Made by a program: the position numbers and the translations under genes | Notes under the pieces: model-generated | What the model saw: only the letters and a program-made list of their open reading frames with translations | The model's database searches: none | Told to the model about the DNA's origin: nothing | NCBI GenBank assembly: GCA_036351055.1 | Contig: JAZBOH010000224.1 | Span: 1-17,391 of the forward strand | DNA from: JABDPF01 sp036351055 | GTDB taxonomy: Bacteria; Pseudomonadota; Gammaproteobacteria; Xanthomonadales; SZUA-36 | Reading direction: 5' to 3' | DNA: 17,391 nucleotides | Shown here: positions 1 to 6,822 of the stretch, in pieces | Layout: each line of letters opens with the position of its first letter | How positions within the stretch are numbered: position 1 is the stretch's first letter

Positions 1-791
1 CAGGCATCAAGGTGCCGGCAGTTGGCATTGGAACGGTGAAGTTCCGTGCTGCGCCGGGTACGGACGAAATGCAGCCGTTCCGCGAAACGCTGCAAACCTT
101 CCACCGTCTCGGTGGGCGGGTCATCGATACCTCGCCGAACTACGGCAACTCCGAGGAAGTGCTTGGCCATCTGCTCAGGGAAACGGGGCTCCGCGATGAC
201 GTGTTCATGGCGACCAAGGTCGACCGTGAAGACGCGCAGGAAGGTATCGAGCGCATGGAAAGTTCCTTTGGCCGGCTCGGGCCGCCGATCGACCTGATGC
301 AGGTGCACAACCTGCGCGGCACCGACGCCGAGCTCAAAACCCTGTTTGAATGGAAAGAGCAGGGCCGCCTGGGCCACGTGGGTATCACCACTCACCGTGT
401 CTCACAGCACGAGGAGATGGAAGTCTTTATGCGCAAGTATCCCCTGGACTTTATCCAGGTCAACTATTCCCTGGCCGACCGCGCGGCCGAAGAGCGTATC
501 CTGCCGCTGGCCATCGACCGGGGCATCGCGGTGCTGGTCAACCGGCCCTTCGGCAATGGCAAGCTGTTCGGGGCAGTGAAAGGCAAAGAACTACCGGCCT
601 GGGCTGCGGAAATTGATTGCAGCAGTTGGGGGCAGGTCTTTCTCAAGTACATCATTTCCCACCCGGCACCGACCATTCCCATCCCGGGAACATCCAAGCC
701 GCATCACGCCGAAGACAACGTAGGCGCGATGCACGGCAGGCTGCCTGATGAGAAGCTCAGGCAGGAAATGGAACAACTTTTCAACGGGTAG
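1..791 (+). CDS. Aldo/keto reductase (5' end outside window)
   Basis: NAD(P)H-dependent oxidoreductase of the aldo/keto reductase family, which reduces carbonyls to alcohols; the substrate cannot be told from sequence. The reading frame is open to the window edge and the first residues (GIKVPAVGIGTVKF) match the usual AKR first strand, so the true start lies upstream and the GTG at 12 is internal. The catalytic tetrad is visible: Asp and Tyr in VIDTSPNYGNSEEVLG, Lys in FMATKVD and His in IDLMQVHN. The cofactor-binding C-terminal part is present (NRPFGNGKLFG, then PIPGTSKPHHAEDNVGA). It ends with TAG at 789-791, and the following dehydrogenase begins 6 bp later on the same strand, so the two are probably co-transcribed. 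Family assignment is firm; substrate, and whether a signal peptide exists upstream, are unknown. Confidence 0.9.
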   Translation, partial: GIKVPAVGIGTVKFRAAPGTDEMQPFRETLQTFHRLGGRVIDTSPNYGNSEEVLGHLLRETGLRDDVFMATKVDREDAQEGIERMESSFGRLGPPIDLMQVHNLRGTDAELKTLFEWKEQGRLGHVGITTHRVSQHEEMEVFMRKYPLDFIQVNYSLADRAAEERILPLAIDRGIAVLVNRPFGNGKLFGAVKGKELPAWAAEIDCSSWGQVFLKYIISHPAPTIPIPGTSKPHHAEDNVGAMHGRLPDEKLRQEMEQLFNG

Positions 792-797
792 AACAGC

Positions 798-1949
798 ATG
801 ACTATTGATCGCAAAGTGATTTGGCCGGCCGCTGTGCTTATGGCAGCCATTTTTACCAGTTTCGTGGCCCAGGCCAGTTCCCTGCCGCAAGAAAAGGAGC
901 TACTGCGGGCTAACGCGATTGAATCCATGGTCGAGGAGCTTGGCCTGCGTGAATCGGATACGCCGGTTCGGGAGATGCCGGGCTGGAGCAAACCGGAAAA
1001 AGTCCTGGTCCTCTCACGTGGTTACTGGGAGCTGGAGGCATTGCAGGCGGTGGCGCCCGGCGTGGAGATCGTGATGGTGGAAAGTGCCGATGAAGCCGTG
1101 GCGAATGTCGCGGGCGCCCAGGCCATTATCGGTTATTGCAATGAAAAACTGTTCACGCGTGAGCCGGGTTTGCACTGGATCCAGGTCTATACCGCCGGCG
1201 TCGAGCGCTGCCTGGCCAACCCGGGCATGCACGGGGCCGAAAGGGTGCTGACCAACGGCCAGCGGATTGCTTCGCCAGCCCTGGCGGAACATTCCATCGC
1301 ATTGATGATGGCGCTGGTTCGCGGCCTGGATCTTTACCACCAAAACCAGCTCAAGGGCGAATGGCGCGATATCGGCCTGGCGCGCGGTGACTACATGGAA
1401 CTGGACGGCCGCACCATGCTGGTGGTTGGCCTGGGCGGTATCGGCACCCAGGTGGCCCGCAAGGCGCATGGCCTGGGCATGCGGGTGATCGCGACCCGCA
1501 ACAGCCGCCGCGAGGGGCCGGACTATGTTGAGTACGTCGGCCTGGCCGACGAGGTGAATGACCTGGCCACTCAGGCCGACGTGGTCGTCAACACGGTACC
1601 GCTGACCGACCAGACACTCGGCATGTTTGACGCGGCCTTTTTCAAGGCCATGAAGCCGACCGCGTACTTCATCTCGGTTGGCCGTGGCGCCAGTACAAAA
1701 ACCGACGACCTGGTCGCGGCGCTTGAAAACGGCGAGATCGCCGGTGCAGGCCTGGACGTGACGGACCCGGAGCCCCTGCCCAGGGGCCATGTATTGTGGA
1801 CCGCGCCCCGCGTGATCATCACGCCGCACAATGCCGGCCGTTCCGATCGCTCCTGGGACCGCCTGTTTTTACTGGTGCAGGAAAATCTGCGGCGCTATGT
1901 CGCGGGGGAGCCGATGTATTCGGTGGTGGATATCGAGCGGGGTTACTGA
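798..1949 (+). CDS. D-2-hydroxyacid dehydrogenase with N-terminal signal peptide
   Basis: NAD-dependent D-isomer-specific 2-hydroxyacid dehydrogenase family (383 aa), interconverting 2-oxoacids and D-2-hydroxyacids. The Rossmann motif GLGGIGTQVARKA begins near residue 211. The expected catalytic Arg (R296 in SVGRGAST), Glu (E325 in TDPEPLP) and His (H344 in TPHNAG) are all present. The first ~27 residues are a basic start, a hydrophobic core and a small-residue end (AVLMAAIFTSFVAQASS), which reads as a Sec signal peptide or membrane anchor. That is odd for a soluble NAD enzyme, and the family body only starts around residue 70. No strong Shine-Dalgarno sequence precedes the ATG; translation may couple to the aldo/keto reductase that stops 6 bp upstream. 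Substrate not identifiable. Family confidence is high; export is inferred. Confidence 0.9.
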   Translation: MTIDRKVIWPAAVLMAAIFTSFVAQASSLPQEKELLRANAIESMVEELGLRESDTPVREMPGWSKPEKVLVLSRGYWELEALQAVAPGVEIVMVESADEAVANVAGAQAIIGYCNEKLFTREPGLHWIQVYTAGVERCLANPGMHGAERVLTNGQRIASPALAEHSIALMMALVRGLDLYHQNQLKGEWRDIGLARGDYMELDGRTMLVVGLGGIGTQVARKAHGLGMRVIATRNSRREGPDYVEYVGLADEVNDLATQADVVVNTVPLTDQTLGMFDAAFFKAMKPTAYFISVGRGASTKTDDLVAALENGEIAGAGLDVTDPEPLPRGHVLWTAPRVIITPHNAGRSDRSWDRLFLLVQENLRRYVAGEPMYSVVDIERGY

Positions 1950-1980
1950 ACCGCGGAAATGGCGCCAGGTGGCTTAAAAA

Positions 1981-1995
1981 GCGGAAAATTTCCGC
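1981..1995. repeat. Short perfect palindrome after the dehydrogenase gene
   Basis: The sequence reads GCGGAAA, one A, TTTCCGC: 7-bp perfect arms around a single base, 31 bp past the stop codon. A one-base loop makes an RNA hairpin unlikely without fraying; a protein-binding palindrome or part of the transcription end region are both possible. Confidence 0.4.
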
Positions 1996-2040
1996 CATAG
2001 AGAGTATGCTATTCAGGGATTGCAGGCGGCAGCCGACAGG

Positions 2041-2066
2041 AAAGCCGGGCTTTACCGGGCTTTTTT
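2041..2066 (+). terminator. Probable intrinsic terminator of the reductase/dehydrogenase pair
   Basis: AAAGCC (2041-2046) pairs with GGCTTT (2058-2063); after one unpaired G the inner GG/CC extends the stem. A run of six T (2061-2066) starts within the right arm. It lies 91 bp past the stop codon at 1949 with no gene between, so it most likely ends the upstream transcript. Confidence 0.55.
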
Positions 2067-2121
2067 ACCGGAATCAGCCACAACAAAGTCGCCCAATCCG
2101 TGGACTGAATCTGACTTTCGG

Positions 2122-2173
2122 GACCCCTGAACGGGGTCAAAATGGTACCTGATTACCGCGGTTTATACGCGGT
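2122..2173 (+). other. Two hairpins in the 5' leader of the IPTL-CTERM-like gene
   Basis: GACCCC (2122-2127) and GGGGTC (2133-2138) form a 6-bp stem with a 5-nt loop. ACCGCG (2155-2160) and CGCGGT (2168-2173) form a second 6-bp stem around GTTTATA. The second sits just upstream of the purine-rich ribosome binding site (GAGGGAGAG, 2184-2192) for the ATG at 2198. They may be leader structure or operator sites. No convincing -35/-10 pair was recognised in 1950-2197. Confidence 0.4.
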
Positions 2174-2197
2174 GAAGACACACGAGGGAGAGTAGTA

Positions 2198-3607
2198 ATG
2201 AACCGCTCTGTAAGGAATAAGAAATTTGCTCGATGGGGGCTGGCCCTTGCGGCAGCTGTCTTGCTACCGGCTCAAGTGAGCGCCCAAATTGAACCCCTGG
2301 AATGCGAGGCAGTCATTGCGGGCCCGCCTGACCTCGGGGGTCAGTTATTTTTTGTTGGCGATCCGATCGACATCACGCTCACCCTTGGGGCCGGAGATGT
2401 ATCAGGTGGCGAAGACAACTACCTGGATATCTTTGAATTCACGTACGTGCTCGATTGTATCGGCACGGGTGCCCTGGGTTGTGACTGGGCGGGCAACGAC
2501 GTCACCATCGTACAAGGCAGCGCTTCCACGACCTGCACGGCTGACGGCAATCCCCAGAGTCCGCCCGTAACATTCACGCCGGTCGTCCAGAATTATCCGC
2601 CGACGTCGGGTGGCTTGTCCCCCGCGATTGTCGTGACCCCCAACGAGGGCCAGATTCGTAATTTTGCCAACACGACCTGCGAGATTGATTTCCAGATCGT
2701 GGTGAACGAAGTGGCAGGCGGCAATCCCGAGAAAATCATCAACGAGTTTGCGGGTTGGACCAACGTCGATGCTCAATGTGACAACGGCGAAAATGCTTCT
2801 GCGGGCGCTCCGCTGCAGTTTGACCTGTCCACCGAAATTGCACGCTTCCTGGTCACCAAGGATTTCACCGATGATAACCCGGGCCCGGTTGACGTGACCT
2901 TGCGTTGCAACGGCGGCCTGCCGCTGGAACAGAGCGCCACGATCGTCGATCCCGCCGGTGGTGGTGATGGTTTTGACTCCGTCGCGTTCTCGGTTCGTTA
3001 CATCACCTCGGGTGAGGTCGATTGCGAGATCCTGGAAGAGCCCGTCCCGGCCGGCTACGTGCCGACCTATACGGCCGCACTGGGTGTCAACGGCGTGGCC
3101 GGTAGCATCACGCCGCCAAACGGAGACGCCTGCGGGTTTACCGATATCCAGACCGGTGCCTTCGAGTGTGCGATAAGCAATGAGCCCGGCCCCGTGGAAA
3201 TCACCGTTTACAAAGAATGGGTGGGTGATTTCGAAGAGAATGGCTACGCTCTGGAAGCCACGGCCGACTGGACCTGTTACGACGTGATGAGTGCGCCGGA
3301 CGGCACCTTCGGGACGATCTTCGGTTCACTCGAGTTCACGGGGGCGTCAGCCAGTGACACCATCGATGGCATCTATGCCAACCCGAATGGAGATTCCTAC
3401 TGTGACGTGGACGAAATCCAGTTGGAAGGCCCCATCGTTTCCGACGACAGCGATTGCCAGCGGGTTCCGGCGGTCAACGGTGAGGAGTGCACGATTGTCA
3501 ACTCCATCTTCTTCGAGGGCATCCCCTCCTTGAGCCGCACCGGTTTGGCCCTGATGGCCTTGCTGATGCTGGGCGTTGGCCTGGTTGGGTTCAGACGGCT
3601 GGTCTGA
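2198..3607 (+). CDS. Secreted protein with variant IPTL-CTERM sorting tail
   Basis: A 469-aa exported protein of unknown function. The ATG is preceded by a good purine-rich Shine-Dalgarno sequence (2184-2192). Residues 1-29 form a Sec signal peptide ending AQVSA. Residues ~34-213 form a Cys-containing beta-rich domain related to the N-terminus of the giant protein encoded at 6868 (shared cues: a G-D step, a GG turn, F.Y.LDC, a TC..F strand, AGW). Two related beta modules follow, near 214-332 (FLVTKDF) and 333-440 (ITVYKEW), resembling prealbumin-like folds of surface proteins. Residues 441-469 are a sorting tail: IPSLSRTG, then a hydrophobic helix, then FRRLV. This fits the IPTL-CTERM type, substrates of exosortase H, although the usual W of the IPTLxxWG box is T here. 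Probably anchored or released at the cell surface. No exosortase gene lies in the window. Confidence 0.85.
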   Translation: MNRSVRNKKFARWGLALAAAVLLPAQVSAQIEPLECEAVIAGPPDLGGQLFFVGDPIDITLTLGAGDVSGGEDNYLDIFEFTYVLDCIGTGALGCDWAGNDVTIVQGSASTTCTADGNPQSPPVTFTPVVQNYPPTSGGLSPAIVVTPNEGQIRNFANTTCEIDFQIVVNEVAGGNPEKIINEFAGWTNVDAQCDNGENASAGAPLQFDLSTEIARFLVTKDFTDDNPGPVDVTLRCNGGLPLEQSATIVDPAGGGDGFDSVAFSVRYITSGEVDCEILEEPVPAGYVPTYTAALGVNGVAGSITPPNGDACGFTDIQTGAFECAISNEPGPVEITVYKEWVGDFEENGYALEATADWTCYDVMSAPDGTFGTIFGSLEFTGASASDTIDGIYANPNGDSYCDVDEIQLEGPIVSDDSDCQRVPAVNGEECTIVNSIFFEGIPSLSRTGLALMALLMLGVGLVGFRRLV

Positions 3608-3640
3608 TCCAGACCGGTTTACCCGGGTAAGCAGAACAAG

Positions 3641-3671
3641 AAAGCCGCGGCCATGGGCCGCGGCTTTTTTT
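3641..3671. terminator. Strong intrinsic terminator between convergent genes
   Basis: AAAGCCGCGGCC (3641-3652) and GGCCGCGGCTTT (3656-3667) form a perfect 12-bp stem with a 3-nt loop, followed by T to 3671 (seven T in all from 3665). It ends the + gene that stops at 3607. Read from the other strand, the stem is followed by CTTTCTTG, so it may also stop transcripts of the protease gene that ends at 3680. Confidence 0.9.
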
Positions 3672-3679
3672 GGTCAATG

Positions 3680-6211
3680 CTAACGGGGTTTGAAGCGAAC
3701 GCTTACCTCGTTGGAACAGAGGTTTCCGTCGGATTGGCAAACCTTGTAGCGCAGGGTTTTGCTGTGCGTTTTCTGGGCATGAACCAGGTACTTGCCCCGG
3801 TTTGCCACCTCGGCGATCATCTCCCCGTTGCGGTAAACCAGGACCGTGCCGGATGTGGCGCCACGCCAGTTCAGGGCGGCCATCGAGGCCCTGGCCGCCG
3901 GCGGCGTGGTGACATCGAGGCTGATCTCGCCTTCACGCTTGACGCGCACGAGCTGTGTTTTCGTATCCTGGGCACCGTTCTTGTCCGTGACTTTCAGGAT
4001 GATGTAGAAAGCCCCGGAATCGCTGTACTCGTGGCTCACCTTCGCGCCGCTGGCCGATGAGCCGTCGCCGAATGTCCAGTCGTAGCGGGAAATGTCATGA
4101 CTACCGCCGACGCTGGCTTCGGCGTCCACGGAGCAACTCAGCTGCTGGCAGCTGACATCGAATTCCGCTTGCGGCCCGGCCAGGGGCTTGATCACTTCAA
4201 TGCGCCGGGTTATGGAATGGCTGGCGCCCTTGGCGTCCTCGACGGTCAGGCGAACATCGTAACCGCCGCCGTCGCCGAAGCGATGCGTGGCCGTCTCGCC
4301 TGAGCCGTTTTTGCCGTCACCGAAGCGCCATGAATACTGCACGATTTCCCCGTCGGGGTCGGTGCTGTCCCTGCCATCGAAACTGCAGTCGAGTTCATTG
4401 CAGCTCCAGGTGAAATCGGCCACCGGGTCCACGTTGGGCATGGTGGTCGAGATGGTCTGGCTGGCCTTTCCGGTGGCCTCCCTGTCGTCCTTGACCGTAA
4501 GGACGATGGTGAAGTCATTGGCCTCGGAGTAGTCGTGCTTGACGTTGCTGCCCGTGGCCTCGCTGCCATCGCCCAGGGCCCAGTCGTAAGCGATGATTTC
4601 GCCGTCTTCGTCCAGGCTCTTGCTGGCGTCGAAGCTGCACTTGTTTTCCACGCAGACCGTTGAAAATTTGGCTTGGGGCTCCACGTTTGGCAGCGTGACG
4701 TCGGCCAGCTGGCTGGTCTGATTGGTGGCGCCCTCGTTATCCTCGACCGTCAGCGTCACCTCGTAGTTTCCCTGTTCGGCGTAGCTGTGTTCGATGTGGG
4801 TGCCGAGTGCGTCGCCGCCGTCTCCAAAGGTCCAGTAGTGATTGACAATGGTCCCATCCGGGTCTGAGCTGGCCTGGCCGTTAAACGCGCAAACCATGTC
4901 TTCGCATTCCACGCTGAAGCTCGCTTCGGGCAGCAGGTTGGGCAGACTCCAGTTCTCATCGTCGTCGCCCTCGGGAACCGTGTTGCCGAAGAAACCTGAA
5001 ATTTCCGGCCAGATCCGGGCGATCTTCGTGCCCTGGTTGTAGCAGCCGCCCAGGTGGTGCAGCGCGATGGCTCGGCCGGTAATGCTGGAGACGACTGGAG
5101 CGCCTGAGCTGTTCGTCGTGGTGTCGCAGTAATAGCCGATGTCCGAGTTGGCGGCGTAGCCGTCCGTGCTGGCATCATCGATTTCACAGAAACCGCTGAC
5201 GTTCATGTCGCTTTCGAGGGCGATTTGCCTGGGCTTGCCGTGACCGTGCTGCGGTATGAAAATACCCTCACCCTGTGCCCCGTTCCTGACGTCCAGGCCG
5301 AGGTAACCAAAGCTGGAAATGGATGGGAAATCCTTGACCGTGAACAGGGTGTAGTCGAGCGCCCCGTCCGAGATCAGCATGTCGTCGCCGGCAACCTTGA
5401 CCACCTGTTTCTTGTCGGTGCCACCGCAAGTTTCGGTTTCGAAGTTGAACCAGAGTTCACTGCCAGCCAGCACGGTTTTGTTGGACACACAGTGTGCGGC
5501 GGTCATCATCCGGTTGTTCGGGCCCACCCGCCACGCGGTACATTCCAGTCCCTGGCTGGTAACCAACATCGCCACGGGTGCTGCGCGTCCGTACTCATTG
5601 GGGTACTGGTTCTGCCAGCAGACGGCGTCGTAACGCTCGTTGATGCCACAAATGGTTTCCAGGGCCGGGTCGGCCGTGAACAGGCCGTTCCTTTTCACGT
5701 CTGCAGATTGAGACCCGGGGTGCAGGGGGGCCAGGTGCCGGTCAATACGGACACGGTGCCTCGCCGGGTCGTAACGGTATGTCGCGCCGGTCATTCGAAC
5801 GATGGCGGTGTCGCCGCTGATCGACATGGCCCAGAAGCTGCTCAGGCCGTCATCTCCCTGGCTGGCGTCAAAGGTAAAGGCATCCCTGTGATCTGAAGAA
5901 TAGCGATAGACCTCGCTCCGGTCCGGGTTGCTGACTTCAACCATGACCCCGGACGGGATTTCGAGTTCTTCGAAATGCAGCTTGACGAAACGCGCTCCGG
6001 GTACGTGAACTTCCTGGGCTACAGGCGTTCTGGCAGCAGGCGCTGCAGGTGTATAAGGGAGAGATGCAGACCTTGTTCTCTGATCCTGGTGGACAGGCAG
6101 CCGGTCGGGGCCGGGGAAAGGGGTCTGCGCAACCGCCGAACTGGCGCCCAGGGCCAACAGCAAAGCGAGCGAGACGATTCCATGCAATCCTTGCATCGTC
6201 GAAACATCCAT
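3680..6211 (-). CDS. Secreted trypsin-like serine protease with four PKD domains
   Basis: An 843-aa exported endopeptidase. A signal peptide covers residues 1-28 (cleavage after SSAVA). A beta-rich N-terminal region precedes the chymotrypsin-fold domain (~195-410), whose triad is visible: His240 in MTAAHC, Asp286 in ALDYTLF and Ser369 in NSSGAP. Four tandem PKD modules start near residues 424, 508, 592 and 677, each with the W.[FL]GDG core and each with a C-x4-C pair in its first strand (for example VECEDMVC). A terminal ~80-residue beta domain (760-843) looks fibronectin III-like; there is no sorting tail. The ATG at 6211 has only a weak AGGA upstream; Met6 (6196) also precedes the hydrophobic core and is an alternative start. 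PKD modules commonly mediate binding or spacing in secreted proteases. The cleavage target is unknown, but the flanking surface proteins are plausible partners. Confidence 0.9.
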   Translation of the reverse strand: MDVSTMQGLHGIVSLALLLALGASSAVAQTPFPGPDRLPVHQDQRTRSASLPYTPAAPAARTPVAQEVHVPGARFVKLHFEELEIPSGVMVEVSNPDRSEVYRYSSDHRDAFTFDASQGDDGLSSFWAMSISGDTAIVRMTGATYRYDPARHRVRIDRHLAPLHPGSQSADVKRNGLFTADPALETICGINERYDAVCWQNQYPNEYGRAAPVAMLVTSQGLECTAWRVGPNNRMMTAAHCVSNKTVLAGSELWFNFETETCGGTDKKQVVKVAGDDMLISDGALDYTLFTVKDFPSISSFGYLGLDVRNGAQGEGIFIPQHGHGKPRQIALESDMNVSGFCEIDDASTDGYAANSDIGYYCDTTTNSSGAPVVSSITGRAIALHHLGGCYNQGTKIARIWPEISGFFGNTVPEGDDDENWSLPNLLPEASFSVECEDMVCAFNGQASSDPDGTIVNHYWTFGDGGDALGTHIEHSYAEQGNYEVTLTVEDNEGATNQTSQLADVTLPNVEPQAKFSTVCVENKCSFDASKSLDEDGEIIAYDWALGDGSEATGSNVKHDYSEANDFTIVLTVKDDREATGKASQTISTTMPNVDPVADFTWSCNELDCSFDGRDSTDPDGEIVQYSWRFGDGKNGSGETATHRFGDGGGYDVRLTVEDAKGASHSITRRIEVIKPLAGPQAEFDVSCQQLSCSVDAEASVGGSHDISRYDWTFGDGSSASGAKVSHEYSDSGAFYIILKVTDKNGAQDTKTQLVRVKREGEISLDVTTPPAARASMAALNWRGATSGTVLVYRNGEMIAEVANRGKYLVHAQKTHSKTLRYKVCQSDGNLCSNEVSVRFKPR

Positions 6212-6251
6212 GTCCTAGCATCACATCCTGTGACGCATTGTGTTTTTGCTG

Positions 6252-6271
6252 TTTTCTTTAGTTAAAGAAAA
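6252..6271. promoter_or_regulatory. 20-bp AT-rich palindrome upstream of the protease gene
   Basis: TTTTCTTTA (6252-6260) and TAAAGAAAA (6263-6271) are perfect 9-bp inverted arms separated by GT. The palindrome lies 41-60 bp upstream of the protease start codon (- strand), within an AT-rich stretch (~6240-6310) that stands out from the GC-rich surroundings. It is placed like an operator in the protease promoter. No clear -35/-10 pair could be fixed. The role is inferred from symmetry and position only. Confidence 0.5.
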
Positions 6272-6336
6272 TCAAAGAAATACAGGCAGTTTTTTCAAGT
6301 ACTTTTATAACTTCAGGCCAAACCGAAGTCAATGAT

Positions 6337-6397
6337 CCCGGTCAGAACCGGGCTACCGTCCGGGCCGGTGATTCGGCCGTTTGTCGGGGGCTGACAG
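6337..6397. other. Cluster of three short hairpins in the divergent intergenic region
   Basis: Three successive stems are readable: CCCGGT/ACCGGG (6337-6352, 4-nt loop), GGCCG/CGGCC (6363-6378, 6-nt loop) and GGCT/AGCC near 6390-6400 (3-nt loop). No T-run follows on either strand and no reading frame covers them. They sit between the protease start and the leader of the giant gene. Whether they act in RNA or are simply GC-rich symmetry is not decidable here. Confidence 0.35.
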
Positions 6398-6447
6398 CCG
6401 GGGCACTGAAAACAGAGGGCTGCAGATCGGATTCATTCTCGTTTGCG

Positions 6448-6486
6448 TGGTTTTTTTTTGATAACTGGACTATAGTAGCTAGGTAA
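6448..6486 (+). promoter_or_regulatory. Candidate promoter for the structured leader / giant gene
   Basis: A nine-T run (6451-6459) leads into TTGATA (6458-6463), and TATAGT lies at 6471-6476 inside the palindrome ACTATAGT. TATAGT is a fair -10 box, but its 17-bp-spaced -35 is poor (TGGTTT). TTGATA is a fair -35, but its correctly spaced -10 (TAGGTA region, 6480-6486) is poor. A promoter here is expected because the structured leader starts just downstream; the exact boxes are uncertain. Confidence 0.3.
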
Positions 6487-6810
6487 GGGGCAAGATTCTA
6501 TTGCCATGGTCCTGTAGTAAGCCACTACCAGTGCGGCAGGACCGACGGGTGTAAGGGATTACATTTTCGATCATAGACAGGGACGTGGCTCTCTTGCGGG
6601 AGCCTGCGCCGGTTCGGTTGTGAGAGCGAGCCGCGCTTATTGTTATTCAGGAGTGTTAGGCGAGAAAAAGCAATACACACAGGAACAGCCAGGTATAAAC
6701 GGCGGTGACCGGTCTTTTGGGGCTTAGGGGTAAGCAGGACCGGGCAACGCCAACAAGGGAATTCTCAGGCAAGGATGCGCTGACTTCGGGAAGCTGTCCT
6801 TGCTTTTTTA
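6487..6810 (+). ncRNA. Unassigned structured leader RNA (riboswitch-like or stand-alone)
   Basis: About 320 nt without a gene but dense in helices: GGCAA/TTGCC (6489-6505); a two-part stem GGTCCT+GTAGT / ACTAC+AGGACC (6508-6543); TGTAA/TTACA with a GGGA loop (6550-6563); GGCTCTC/GGGAGCC with a TTGC loop (6587-6604); GCG+CGGTTCG / CGAGCCG+CGC with one bulged C (6606-6636); and a three-tier hairpin (6701-6751) of GGCG/CGCC, a GTGA/GCAA internal loop, CCGGTC/GACCGG and GCTTA/TAAGC. An intrinsic terminator (6769-6809) closes it, 58 bp before the giant gene. The 9-mer GCAGGACCG occurs in two of the helices (6536 and 6734), so helices could exchange. It did not match by eye the conserved cores of c-di-GMP-I, cobalamin, TPP or SAM riboswitches, or of tmRNA, SRP RNA or RNase P RNA. 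A cis-acting attenuator or an independent sRNA are both possible. Confidence 0.5.
6769..6809 (+). terminator. Intrinsic terminator upstream of the giant gene (attenuator candidate)
   Basis: GCAAGGA (6769-6775) and TCCTTGC (6797-6803) form a perfect 7-bp base stem. An inner CTT/AAG stem caps the loop, and six T follow (6804-6809). It lies between the structured leader and the start codon at 6868 on the same strand, so it would either end a separate small RNA or stop read-through into the giant gene unless the leader refolds. Confidence 0.75.
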
Positions 6811-6822
6811 TTGAGAAACCGT

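Noticed and set aside
1014..1829. 271-codon - strand frame opposite the hydroxyacid dehydrogenase
   Set aside because: Antisense to a gene with intact catalytic motifs; His/Arg/Gln-rich, motif-free translation typical of a shadow frame.
5225..5896. 223-codon + strand frame opposite the protease
   Set aside because: Antisense to the catalytic domain with its intact His/Asp/Ser triad; the translation is unstructured and motif-free.
6506..6517. Tiny ATG-GTC-CTG-TAG reading frame in the leader, as a possible leader peptide
   Set aside because: Three codons only, no ribosome binding site at proper spacing, and buried in a predicted helix.
6587..6600. TGGC...TTGC considered as a sigma-54 promoter
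   Set aside because: The GG to GC spacing is 7 nt instead of the required 10.
6580..6604. GGGACGTGGC stretch considered as a GEMM (c-di-GMP-I) riboswitch core
   Set aside because: It lacks the conserved CAAACC and GACGCAAAGCC segments and the tetraloop-receptor arrangement; similarity is limited to a few bases.
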